A DNA stretch of 64,000 nt from the NCBI GenBank assembly GCA_902599445.1, contig CACKFK010000005.1:1-64000 (forward strand), given 5' to 3'. This stretch comes from an uncultured Alphaproteobacteria bacterium. GTDB lineage: Bacteria > Pseudomonadota > Alphaproteobacteria > Rhodobacterales > Rhodobacteraceae. Below, in pieces: positions 49,292 through 58,651 of the stretch. The notes below the pieces were generated by a model. That model was not told the origin of the DNA and ran no database searches. It saw only the letters and a list, made by a program, of their open reading frames with translations. Position 1 is the stretch's first letter, and each line of letters begins with the position of its first letter. Position numbers and translations under genes: made by a program.

Positions 49292-50104
49292 TTGGATACG
49301 GAATTTAGGCAGTTCATAGACGAATCGAGGAGGTTAATTCGTGTGCGTGGCAAGGATGCAAAGAAGCTTCTGCAAGGGATTCTAACTAATGATATTGATG
49401 AGGTAACTGACTCCATTATTTATTCGGGGATCCTTACTCCTCAGGGAAAATATCTATATGATTTTTTTGTCTGGGGTTTAGGTGCGGAAAATTTTGTAAT
49501 AGACATTGATAAAGAAAGAGTTGAGGACCTTAAAAAGACCCTGAACCTTTATCGGCTACGATCAGATGTTGTAATATCTGATATAAATCAAAAGATTTTA
49601 CTAGGGGTGGGGATGCTCTCCCCGTCTGGTTTTTCGGACCCCAGAAATCCAGAGTTGGGTTGGAGAGAGTTAGTAGAAGAAACTTTTGAAGATAAAAGTA
49701 GCATTAGAAATAGGGATTTGGTAAAGGAGTTTGAAGAGCGTCGAATTGGACTTGCCATTCCGAAGTATGGGCATGAGTTAATCCCAAATGAAACTTTTAT
49801 TTTGGAGATGGGGTTCGATAAATTGAATGGAGTTAGCTTCAGTAAAGGATGTTTTGTGGGTCAAGAGGTCACTGCCAGAATGAAACATAAAGCAACCCTA
49901 AAAAATGGTCTCTTTAGGTTTAAAAATGCTCCAGACTGTTCTTCTTCAAGGAAAATTATTTACAATGCAAAAGGACAGAAGGCAGGAGTTATGTCATCTT
50001 CTGCCAATGGTATTGGGCTAGGGTTAGTGAAGTTCTTATATAATAAAGGGAAATTGATCTGTGATGGGAATGAGCTCGACGTCATAGTAGAAACAAATAT
50101 TTAG
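49292..50104 (+). CDS. ygfZ: Folate-binding YgfZ/IbaG-type Fe-S assembly protein
   Basis: KGCFVGQEVTARMKHK signature; GcvT-like N-terminus. Confidence 0.92.
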   Translation: MDTEFRQFIDESRRLIRVRGKDAKKLLQGILTNDIDEVTDSIIYSGILTPQGKYLYDFFVWGLGAENFVIDIDKERVEDLKKTLNLYRLRSDVVISDINQKILLGVGMLSPSGFSDPRNPELGWRELVEETFEDKSSIRNRDLVKEFEERRIGLAIPKYGHELIPNETFILEMGFDKLNGVSFSKGCFVGQEVTARMKHKATLKNGLFRFKNAPDCSSSRKIIYNAKGQKAGVMSSSANGIGLGLVKFLYNKGKLICDGNELDVIVETNI

Positions 50105-50895
50105 CCTGATCGTAAGATAATATCTGACAATTCATTAAATATCTTGTTACTTGCTGCTATTATTGATCCATTTGAAATGGGATCCATGTCTCTTTCCAAT
50201 GATTCTACTAATCCACCGGATTCTCTCACAATTAATATACCAGCAGCAATATCCCAGCTGTTTAAACCTCTTTCCCAATAGCCATCTAGTCTTCCAGCTG
50301 CAACATAGGCTAAATCAAGGGCAGCGGCACCATTTCTGCGTAAACCCGAGCATTTTGGCATAAGGTGGTTTATTTCTTGGAGCGTAGAAGATAAGCCAGC
50401 TTTGTTTGCAAAAGGTATTCCAGTAGCAAAAAGCATTTCTAACATATTTTCCCGGCCTGAAACCCTTAGACGCTTTTCATTGAGCCAAGCACCATTACCT
50501 TTTTCTGCCACATAGCATTCATTTTTTATAGGGTCATAAATAACCCCTATAACGACCTCTTTCTTGTGTTCTAGGGCTATTGAAATAGCCCAATGGGGGA
50601 TCCCGTGCAAGAAATTACTTGTACCGTCCAATGGATCAACAATCCAACGCCTTGTTGGGTCTTTACCAATTACCTCTTCACTTTCTTCTCCGACCCATCC
50701 ATAATATGGACGAGCTTGCTCAAGCTCCGCTCTAATGATTTTTTCTGCCCTTAAATCAGCCTTTGAGACAAAATCTCCTGGTGATTTAGTCGCTGCTTGT
50801 AAATGCTCTACTTCGCCAAAGTCCTTCAGAAGGCTTCTTGCCGCTTTCCGAGCTGCCTTTATCATCACGTTTAATGTTGCACTATAATTGGGCAC
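50101..50895 (-). CDS. Inositol monophosphatase family protein
   Basis: WVGEESE, WIVDPLDGTSNFLHGIPHWAISIAL and SWDIAAGILIVRESGG. Confidence 0.94.
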   Translation of the reverse strand: MPNYSATLNVMIKAARKAARSLLKDFGEVEHLQAATKSPGDFVSKADLRAEKIIRAELEQARPYYGWVGEESEEVIGKDPTRRWIVDPLDGTSNFLHGIPHWAISIALEHKKEVVIGVIYDPIKNECYVAEKGNGAWLNEKRLRVSGRENMLEMLFATGIPFANKAGLSSTLQEINHLMPKCSGLRRNGAAALDLAYVAAGRLDGYWERGLNSWDIAAGILIVRESGGLVESLERDMDPISNGSIIAASNKIFNELSDIILRSG

Positions 50896-50931
50896 TATTT
50901 GTTTCCAAATGAGGTTTTGTTGATTAGCAGT

Positions 50932-51495
50932 TCATGCTCTTTCTATGTATTCAGATGTTTCTGTTGAAACAACAATTTCCTCATCTTGTTGGATAAAGGG
51001 AGGCACCGATATTCTGACACCATTTTGTAAAATTGCTGGCTTAAAACTATTTGATGCAGTTTGTCCTTTCACTGAGGGTTCAGTTTCTATGACTTTACAG
51101 ATTACCTTCTCAGGCAGAGTTACATTAAGTGCTTCATCTTCATAGTATTCAATCTGTACAGTCATTCCTTCATCCAAAAAGGCTATTCTATCCGAAATTA
51201 AGTCAGCAGGAAGTTCTATTTGTTCAAAGGTTGTTTTATCCATAAAAAATAGGGTTTTATCACTCTCATACAAAAACTGTTGCTCTTTTTGTTCCAGTCG
51301 TGCCTTTTCAACTTTATCTGCTGACCTGAATCTCTCATTTAATTTCGAACCATTTCGTAGATTTTTCATCTCGACTTGGGCAAATGCACCACCTTTACCA
51401 GGTTTAACATGTGAAACTTTAACAGCCACCCATAGGCCGTCATTGTGTTCAAGCACATTCCCAGGTCTTATCTCATTACCATTAATCTTGACCAT
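50932..51495 (-). CDS. efp: Elongation factor P
   Basis: [51 protein letters not shown]; start corrected from ORF start 51546. Confidence 0.96.
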   Translation of the reverse strand: MVKINGNEIRPGNVLEHNDGLWVAVKVSHVKPGKGGAFAQVEMKNLRNGSKLNERFRSADKVEKARLEQKEQQFLYESDKTLFFMDKTTFEQIELPADLISDRIAFLDEGMTVQIEYYEDEALNVTLPEKVICKVIETEPSVKGQTASNSFKPAILQNGVRISVPPFIQQDEEIVVSTETSEYIERA

Positions 51496-51662
51496 AGTTG
51501 TTCCCCTATGCTGGCATGTTGTAGTAAAATTTTTGTGATGTAGCAAGGCATAGTTGCACTAAAAAAATTACATCTTCAAATTTTGAGAATGTCGGTTAGT
51601 TGTTGAATGGTTAAAAATAGCCTAATAGGTTGTATCGCAAAGGTGAGTGTAGGAAAAATATT

Positions 51663-54566
51663 ATGCGAAAAATTCTAAATGCGGGTATTTTCAAACGAGA
51701 TTTGTCTTTCCCTATTCATTTTCAAGGGCAAATAATTCCGGCAAGTCCAGGGGATACCCTGGCTTCTGCCATTCTGGCTAATAATAGGGAGCACACTATT
51801 AATTCATCTGTTTACAATTGCAGTGAGTCTCTAATTTCAACCTGCTCCAGTTCAGGTCACTTCTTGAATTTGGGAGAAAGTAAATTGGCATATTTAGACT
51901 GTTGGTTAGGTCAAGAAGTGTATCCAGGATTTACATTTAATAATCAAAAAAATAGGCATGACAGTGAAGACTGCCATCCTAGTGTAGGTAAACCAAATGC
52001 TAACCTTTTCCATAAAAGCCTAAAGGAGGCGAAAAAATTCTCAAAGGACCAACTTTTTAAACTCACTCCATGGTTGTCAAGGAATGAATTAGTAGATCCT
52101 GGTGTTAGAGAAAAAGAAGAAGGAATGACCTTTGCTGATGTAGAGCATGTATCCGTTGAGCTGCTAGTTGTAGGATCTGGAGTTGCAGGCTTGGTGGCTA
52201 GTTTGGCTTCTTCAAAGGCCGGTGTAAGGCTAATGCTTTTGGAAAGCGATTTCATATTGGGAGGAAGACTAAATAGCGAGGGCCAAAGCAATAATACATG
52301 GCTAAGGAATACTGTATTAGATTTAGAAAGCCATGAGCATGTCCGCATTTGCAATCGAACACAATTTTTAAAAAGGGATTCAGATGGAACTTTTTTGGCA
52401 ATAGAAAAGTGTTTCAAACTAGACGATACAAATAGTGCGCATCCAATCTTCAAACTTTTAAGGATTAAAGCAGAGCATGCGTTTATAGCTTGCGGTGCAA
52501 CAGAGAGAATACCAATATCTTTAAATAAAACAATACCAGGGATTATGTCAGCAGGTTTTTTTAATACTTGCCTAAATCGATTTGGCCTTGGTCCCAATGA
52601 CGGGGTCTCAATATATACGAACAATGATGCGGGTTGGAATACGGTTAAATATCTAATGAGTTTAGGATTAAAAATAGATGCTATCATTGATACAAGACTG
52701 AATTCCACTATGGTCGCTGATTATCCAGTTTTTCGTGGTGCTAGGATCATCAAAGTACTGGGAAAGTCTCACCTAAGAGGCATAATAATAAGAAATTCCC
52801 AAGGTCGTCGTACTAAAATTAAGACAAGCCTTTTGGCAGTTTCAGGAGGGTACAACGCAGATTTTGGTATAGTGGACAACAGTATTCAAAAGCTAGAATG
52901 GTGTCCTCGTTTGTCTTCTTTCAAAGCTCACCTTAACTCTCCTGACCTTACATTAGTAGGAGGTGCAAATGGAGTGTTTTGTCCTAACCATTCAATAGAG
53001 ACTACTTACTACTCGGCTTGTCAACTAATCAAAAATAAAGGTCTAAAGGTCATGGAGTGTGACTTGCCACATCTGGATAAGGAAAATTATGAATGCCAGA
53101 TTGTAGACAGGGATGAGGGGAGATTTCGTCAAAATTGGTTTAGGAAGTCATTAGAAAAGAATATCACCTATTTTGTTGAATCTTATAAGGAGAAAAAAAT
53201 TCACTATAAAAAAAACACCAATAAAATTGAAGAAATGAAATCGAATGCTTTGAGCATTTTTTCAAATGATGATGACGTTACAAACATAATAAAGAGTCAG
53301 ACGAGGGGTCCTGATATAGCTATAAGAGTCGCTAAGACAACTTTTGACATAACAAAACTATTCTCCATCGATAATGAAGGAAAAAGAATATTACAACCGT
53401 TCCGTGCTTTACCAGGTCATTTTGAGTATGAGAAACAGGGGGCACATTTGCAAAGGGATGGGGACTGGTTGATTCCGAGATGTTTCTTAAGGGAAAATTC
53501 CTTTTGTAAGGAGACAGACCTTATAAATCTCGAAATAGAAACCACTTGCAAGCATGTAGGTATCTCCGACATGTCAGATCTAATGAAAATAGAGATCACT
53601 GGGAAAAATGCGACAAACTTCATTCAAAAGAGTCTGGGCCTCAAAAAGGTCGACATACGAGTAGAAGAGTGTCAGGAAGGTTTTTTGATTGACAGAGATG
53701 GTAGCATTTTAGACCAAATGGCGATATTAAGGACGGGTCACAATAACTACATACTGACGGCAAGTAATTGCAATGAAACTACTTTGTACAATTATTTGAT
53801 TGATGTGTTGTTTAGTAGATGCGCCTATACTGGAGTTAACGTAAATTTAGTTACTGAATTTCATCAAGCGTATTCTGTGTGGGGGCCTCGCGCTGGAGAG
53901 TTGTTGGCAGGCATTTTAGGTTTGGAATCAACTGTATTAGATTTATTACCAATGAAGCCTAAAAAAATTAATTTCCAAAACTGCAAATGTGTTATCTATC
54001 GTAATGAAGAAAGGTCCATTCCGAGCTTTAGGCTTTTGATTTCGCCAAGTGATTCCTTGCAATTTCTTATGCAAATTAAAAAAAATCTTTCATCCTGTAA
54101 TGGATTGCTGATTGGTCGCTTTGCTGCTGAAACAATAGAATTAGAAAACTGGCGCATATCTTCCAAGAAATTACAGAAATTTTACAAAACTGGGAAACGG
54201 AAGGAAAGTTTTGAGACGCCTATTACTAGAAAAGATAAAAGGTTATTTGATCAGTTCTTAAGGTTTGAATCTCTTAAAGAAGAAAAATCTTATTATAGGA
54301 TAGCGGTTTTGCACTCTATAGGACCGACCAAGAATATTGTGGAAGGATCCGAGGTGCATAGCATTGATACGGGAGGAAAAAATTCACTCTTGGGCCAAGT
54401 TCTTGCTAGTTATTTTTCAAGAGTAAAAGGAACTTTTGTAGGATATGTTTACCTTGAGCAGGCAGAAAAAGTGCGAAAGAAACCTGTGGTCGTTTTAAAT
54501 CTTGGTAAACAGTATCAGACTGAATGTGAATTGAGTAGTTTTGATATGCTTAGTGGCAGTAGTTAG
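51663..54566 (+). CDS. Divergent sarcosine oxidase alpha subunit-like protein
   Basis: N-terminal PGDTLASAILANN, FAD motif LLVVGSGVAGLVASLASSKAGVRLMLLE, C-terminal GcvT-like region; ATG 51663. Confidence 0.8.
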   Translation: MRKILNAGIFKRDLSFPIHFQGQIIPASPGDTLASAILANNREHTINSSVYNCSESLISTCSSSGHFLNLGESKLAYLDCWLGQEVYPGFTFNNQKNRHDSEDCHPSVGKPNANLFHKSLKEAKKFSKDQLFKLTPWLSRNELVDPGVREKEEGMTFADVEHVSVELLVVGSGVAGLVASLASSKAGVRLMLLESDFILGGRLNSEGQSNNTWLRNTVLDLESHEHVRICNRTQFLKRDSDGTFLAIEKCFKLDDTNSAHPIFKLLRIKAEHAFIACGATERIPISLNKTIPGIMSAGFFNTCLNRFGLGPNDGVSIYTNNDAGWNTVKYLMSLGLKIDAIIDTRLNSTMVADYPVFRGARIIKVLGKSHLRGIIIRNSQGRRTKIKTSLLAVSGGYNADFGIVDNSIQKLEWCPRLSSFKAHLNSPDLTLVGGANGVFCPNHSIETTYYSACQLIKNKGLKVMECDLPHLDKENYECQIVDRDEGRFRQNWFRKSLEKNITYFVESYKEKKIHYKKNTNKIEEMKSNALSIFSNDDDVTNIIKSQTRGPDIAIRVAKTTFDITKLFSIDNEGKRILQPFRALPGHFEYEKQGAHLQRDGDWLIPRCFLRENSFCKETDLINLEIETTCKHVGISDMSDLMKIEITGKNATNFIQKSLGLKKVDIRVEECQEGFLIDRDGSILDQMAILRTGHNNYILTASNCNETTLYNYLIDVLFSRCAYTGVNVNLVTEFHQAYSVWGPRAGELLAGILGLESTVLDLLPMKPKKINFQNCKCVIYRNEERSIPSFRLLISPSDSLQFLMQIKKNLSSCNGLLIGRFAAETIELENWRISSKKLQKFYKTGKRKESFETPITRKDKRLFDQFLRFESLKEEKSYYRIAVLHSIGPTKNIVEGSEVHSIDTGGKNSLLGQVLASYFSRVKGTFVGYVYLEQAEKVRKKPVVVLNLGKQYQTECELSSFDMLSGSS

Positions 54567-54567
54567 C

Positions 54568-55176
54568 ATGCAATTACGTGCTAATAGGGCAAAAGAGCTT
54601 AAGAAGGGTTCAAATAAAATCAGCAAATTGTCAGTTTATTCTGAGATATTGGCTCCAAAGAAAATATTATTTTTTCATTGCCATGCAAATAATGTCAAAG
54701 GGTTTATATCTTATTTGTCTAAGACATTTCACCTTTCCGTGCCTAAAGTAGGATCTTTGACAGAAGTTAAGGGAAAACAATTAATCCATGCGACTGATTC
54801 TTTATACATATTTATAATTATGGGGGATGGTCTGAATAAAAAAGCCATGAAGGATTTATCTGGATTTGGGAAGCTTCAGGACCGTTCAGCAGGGTTAGTT
54901 ATGTTGAGAATTGATGGAATAGAATCATGTCAACTAGTTAATAGGTTGGTCGGAATTGATGCCGAAGCGATGGAAAATAGTCAAAATCATGCGGTGGCAC
55001 TATCCTCCCACATAGGTTATCTTAGTAAGATAAATACCACGGTTTTTGAATTAATAATTCCATGTAGTTATTTGGCTTATTTCACGTCGGGCATTGATGC
55101 CATTTCATTTAGGTTAGATAGCATGAAGGAATCAGAAATTAAGCTAGATGACTTGTTTTCAAAATTAAGAAGCTAA
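54568..55176 (+). CDS. Sarcosine oxidase gamma subunit-like protein
   Basis: One nt after the SoxA-like stop; GKLQDRSAGLVMLRIDGIESCQLVNRLVGIDA-type pattern. Confidence 0.6.
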   Translation: MQLRANRAKELKKGSNKISKLSVYSEILAPKKILFFHCHANNVKGFISYLSKTFHLSVPKVGSLTEVKGKQLIHATDSLYIFIIMGDGLNKKAMKDLSGFGKLQDRSAGLVMLRIDGIESCQLVNRLVGIDAEAMENSQNHAVALSSHIGYLSKINTTVFELIIPCSYLAYFTSGIDAISFRLDSMKESEIKLDDLFSKLRS

Positions 55177-56568
55177 GAGCCCTTTTTGTTTAAGTTCTTT
55201 TTGGGATTTGTCTAAGCATGTCCAGACTATGTTGGTTAATTCATCAATTTCAGAAGCTTTGATGATCAAAGGCGGTGATATAATCATTTTATCCTCAACA
55301 GCACGCATTATTAAACCATGATTGAGACAGATATTTCGGGTAATTATCCCTGCGTGGCCTGAATCTGTAAATGGGGATTTGGATGACTTATCTGGTGTAA
55401 GCTCAAGAGCCCCCATTAAGCCATTAACCCTAGCTTCTCCCACAAGTGGATGCTCGCCCAGTGCATGCCATTTTTTAGCCATGTACTTAGCAGTATGTGA
55501 ATTGACTTTTTCGATTATGTTCTCTTCTTCAAGAATTCTGAGATTCTCTAGTGAAACGGCAGCAGAAACTGGATGGGCTGAATAGGTATACCCGTGGTTA
55601 AATTCGCCTCCTTTTTGTTCAAGGGTGGCAGCTATTTTAGTTGATACTATTGATCCTCCAATTGGTTGATAACCGGATGACATGCCTTTAGCTATAGTGA
55701 TTATATCTGGCTTTACCCCATACTGTTGACATCCAAACCATGACCCCAATCTACCAAAACCACAGATCACTTCATCTACAATAAGAAGGATATCACTTTC
55801 TCGGCAGATTCTTTCTATCTCAGGCCAATAAGTGTCAGGCGGAATTATCACTCCTCCTGCTCCCTGTATTGGTTCTCCTATGAATGCCCCAATCCTTTCT
55901 CGACCATATTTTTCTATTACATCTTTTAGCTCTCGTGCTTTCATCAAACCAAATTCATCAGGAGTTACGTCTTTGCCTTCACCATACCAATAAGGTTGAT
56001 TAATATGAATTATGTCCGGTATTGGTAAGCCACCTTGCGCGTGCATTGTGTGCATGCCACCTAAGCTAGCAGCCCCCATCGATGAACCGTGATAAGAATT
56101 TTTTCTTGAAACAATAACTGACTTTTCTGGCATACCAAGACTAGTCCAATAATGTCTAACTAATCTAATATTCGTCTCATTGGCTTCTGATCCGGAGCCA
56201 CTAAAAAAAACATGATCAAGACCTTCAGGTGCCAATAACGCTAGTTTAGTTGCGAGTTCTATAGCTGGCGGATGACTAGTTTGGAAAAAGGTGTTATAGT
56301 AAGGGAGTTCCTCCATCTGCTTTTTTGCTGCTATGGCTAATTCACTTCTTCCATATCCAATATTCACACACCACAATCCTGCCATACCATCTAAATATTT
56401 TTTACCGTCATTGTCATATATGTAAATACCTTCACCTCTGACAATTATTCGGGGCTTTTGAGACCGCAATTCTTTCTGATCTGTAAAGGGATGAAGGTGG
56501 TGAGTTAGGTCAAGCTCTTGTAGAATTTTCGTGGGTTTTTGATTAGTCATTGGAGGTGGATTTACCAT
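55165..56568 (-). CDS. Class III (omega) aminotransferase
   Basis: GEGIYIYDNDGKKYLDGMAGLWCVNIGYGR, FFSGSGSEANE, DEVICGFGRLGSWFG and ITIAKGMSSGYQPIGG. Confidence 0.94.
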   Translation of the reverse strand: MVNPPPMTNQKPTKILQELDLTHHLHPFTDQKELRSQKPRIIVRGEGIYIYDNDGKKYLDGMAGLWCVNIGYGRSELAIAAKKQMEELPYYNTFFQTSHPPAIELATKLALLAPEGLDHVFFSGSGSEANETNIRLVRHYWTSLGMPEKSVIVSRKNSYHGSSMGAASLGGMHTMHAQGGLPIPDIIHINQPYWYGEGKDVTPDEFGLMKARELKDVIEKYGRERIGAFIGEPIQGAGGVIIPPDTYWPEIERICRESDILLIVDEVICGFGRLGSWFGCQQYGVKPDIITIAKGMSSGYQPIGGSIVSTKIAATLEQKGGEFNHGYTYSAHPVSAAVSLENLRILEEENIIEKVNSHTAKYMAKKWHALGEHPLVGEARVNGLMGALELTPDKSSKSPFTDSGHAGIITRNICLNHGLIMRAVEDKMIISPPLIIKASEIDELTNIVWTCLDKSQKELKQKGLLAS

Positions 56569-56647
56569 TTTAGTTGTCCGTTTCTACTTACTAATCTTTT
56601 CTAACTTTGTAATGATAATAGAATAAATAAACCTAGTTCAAAAAATC

Positions 56648-56722
56648 TGGTACCGAGGGTAGGGATTGAACCTACGACCAATTGGTCCACAACCAACTGC
56701 TCTACCACTGAGCTACCTCGGC
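56648..56722 (-). tRNA. tRNA-His(GTG), A73, no encoded G-1
   Basis: GCCGAGG-TA-GCTC...GAGC-A-GTTGG-TTGTGGA-CCAAT...GTAGG-TTCAATC-CCTAC-CCTCGGT-A-CCA; base before G1 is T. Confidence 0.95.
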
Positions 56723-56998
56723 ACATGTTCTCTGAATTACCTTAAAAATAGGTTCCTTTCAAGAGATAAACATTAAGGAGAAATCTCAATAATTTATAGT
56801 TACTTTCATTATGGGTAGGGCTTGGATTTCGAGAAAACACTATCTTCTTGAGATAATTCTTTTTGAATTTTTTTATATTAACCTGGGGTTGCATCCGCAA
56901 TGCAGGTTTGGAGTTAGTTAGTTGTTCTCCAGTTTTAAAATACTAAGGAAGTGTTTTTCATTCTTTCACAATAGGATCTTTTTTGTTATTCATTCACA

Positions 56999-57155
56999 TG
57001 TGAGTTCTGGCCTCTCCGTTAAGAATTATCCTAGTGGCCTTACATTCTCGAAAGGGAACTGGCTCTGTTTAGGATTCTGGTCCTTTATATACCGGTGCCC
57101 ACCTGGTTAAACAGGCTCTCGAGGGTTATGACTTAACGTTTGTGCTGGTCTCACA
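56999..57155 (+). ncRNA. ssrS: Probable 6S RNA
   Basis: About 157 nt directly upstream of ygfA; closing stems TGTGAG/CTCACA and CGTTAAG/CTTAACG, inner CTGTTTA/TAAACAG; GGTGCCCACCTGGTT resembles the alphaproteobacterial 6S segment I recall. Confidence 0.55.
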
Positions 57156-57201
57156 CACGAGGTTTTTTACCTGAAATTCAGTAATTAGGAAATTAATAGC
57201 A

Positions 57202-57786
57202 GTGTCTGTCCCACAAGATAAGCAAGCCTTAAGGCAGATTAGTAAAAGTTTAAGAAAAAAAGCTTTTGATGCATATGGATTGGATGTAGCAATCTTGATA
57301 TCCAAGCATTTTGAGGATTGGTTCAAAAAGAAAAAAGATTTTAAAACTATCGCTTTTTATTACCCAATAAAAACAGAAGTAGATCCCTTTCCAACAATTA
57401 ATGCGCTTAAAGGAATTCCTGTGAGGTTTTGTTTGCCAGTCGTCACTGGACCTAAATCACCTCTTACATTTAGGGAATGGTTTGAGGATTCTGAACTTAT
57501 GATTTCAAGCTATGGTGCAAAAATTCCTAGAGAGGGTCAATCACTTATACCAGATCTAGTTATTACCCCATTACTTGCCTTTGATCAGGCTGGATCACGG
57601 TTAGGCTATGGAGGAGGGTTCTATGATAGAACTATCGAGGTCTTGAGGGGTAAAAAAGATATTTTGGTATTAGGATTAGCTTTTGAATGTCAGAGAACAG
57701 ATGCTTTGATGCCAACAGAGCCAAATGATCAGAAGATTGATTCAGTGCTTACAGAGAAAGGTTTTTATTTCTTTAGGAATACTTAG
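57202..57786 (+). CDS. ygfA: 5-formyltetrahydrofolate cyclo-ligase
   Basis: DLVITPLLAFDQAGSRLGYGGGFYDRTIE signature; GTG start. Confidence 0.94.
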   Translation: MSVPQDKQALRQISKSLRKKAFDAYGLDVAILISKHFEDWFKKKKDFKTIAFYYPIKTEVDPFPTINALKGIPVRFCLPVVTGPKSPLTFREWFEDSELMISSYGAKIPREGQSLIPDLVITPLLAFDQAGSRLGYGGGFYDRTIEVLRGKKDILVLGLAFECQRTDALMPTEPNDQKIDSVLTEKGFYFFRNT

Positions 57787-57829
57787 CCTAAATTATTGAA
57801 TTCAGTAGCTAGAAGCTATATAGTTTGGT

Positions 57830-58642
57830 ATGCGAATATTGTTCCTTGGAGATATAGTTGGTAGGACAGGCCGAGAAGCGATTTCAAATAACATTGAAAA
57901 AGTTCGCAATAGACTAAAAATTGACTTCATTATCGTTAACGCAGAAAATGCCACCTCTGGAGCGGGCCTTTCAGCAAACCATGCAGTTGAATTGCTCAAG
58001 GCTGGTGTGAATTGTATAACTTTAGGAGACCATGCTTTTGATCAGCAAGAAATGGTGAATTTTGCTGAAAAGGAAATAAGGGTAGTAAGACCCTTGAACT
58101 ATGCCAAGTCAGCCCCAGGTCGTGGTGCGAGGCTCTTAGAATTGCACAATGGTAAGAAAATCTTGGTTGTGCAGGTTTTAGGTCAAGTATTCATGAAAAG
58201 ACCGTTCTCAGATCCTTTTGAAGCTTTAGAATCTGAACTTAAAAAATACAACCTCAATGGAAATGTAGATGCTATCTTTGTTGATATTCACGCAGAAGCT
58301 ACTTCTGAAAAAAACGCGTTAGGGCAACATTTTGATGGTAGAGTTTCTATGATAGCGGGCACCCATACTCATGTCCCAACATCGGATACTAGAATACTTC
58401 CCAAAGGAACCGCATATCAAACTGATGCGGGCATGTGTGGAGATTACCAGAGCGTCATCGGAATGGACAAAAGTGAACCAATTAGAAGATTTAGAACCGG
58501 AATGTCCCTGGAAAGATTCAAACCTGCTTGTGGCGAAGCCACTTTATCTGGATTAATAGTTGACGTAGGATCAGATGGGTTGGCAGAGAAAGTGATACCT
58601 TTTAGTTATAAAGGGTTATTAAATCAACACGGTATGGATTGA
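57830..58642 (+). CDS. YmdB-like metallophosphoesterase (TIGR00282 type)
   Basis: MRILFLGDIVGRTGREAI, VNAENATSGAGLS, GDHAFDQQE and GTHTHVPTSD. Confidence 0.93.
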   Translation: MRILFLGDIVGRTGREAISNNIEKVRNRLKIDFIIVNAENATSGAGLSANHAVELLKAGVNCITLGDHAFDQQEMVNFAEKEIRVVRPLNYAKSAPGRGARLLELHNGKKILVVQVLGQVFMKRPFSDPFEALESELKKYNLNGNVDAIFVDIHAEATSEKNALGQHFDGRVSMIAGTHTHVPTSDTRILPKGTAYQTDAGMCGDYQSVIGMDKSEPIRRFRTGMSLERFKPACGEATLSGLIVDVGSDGLAEKVIPFSYKGLLNQHGMD

Positions 58643-58651
58643 GATAACCAT

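Noticed and set aside
56922-57110. 62-aa ORF upstream of ygfA
   Set aside because: Overlaps the 6S RNA candidate, has poor start context and no recognisable similarity.
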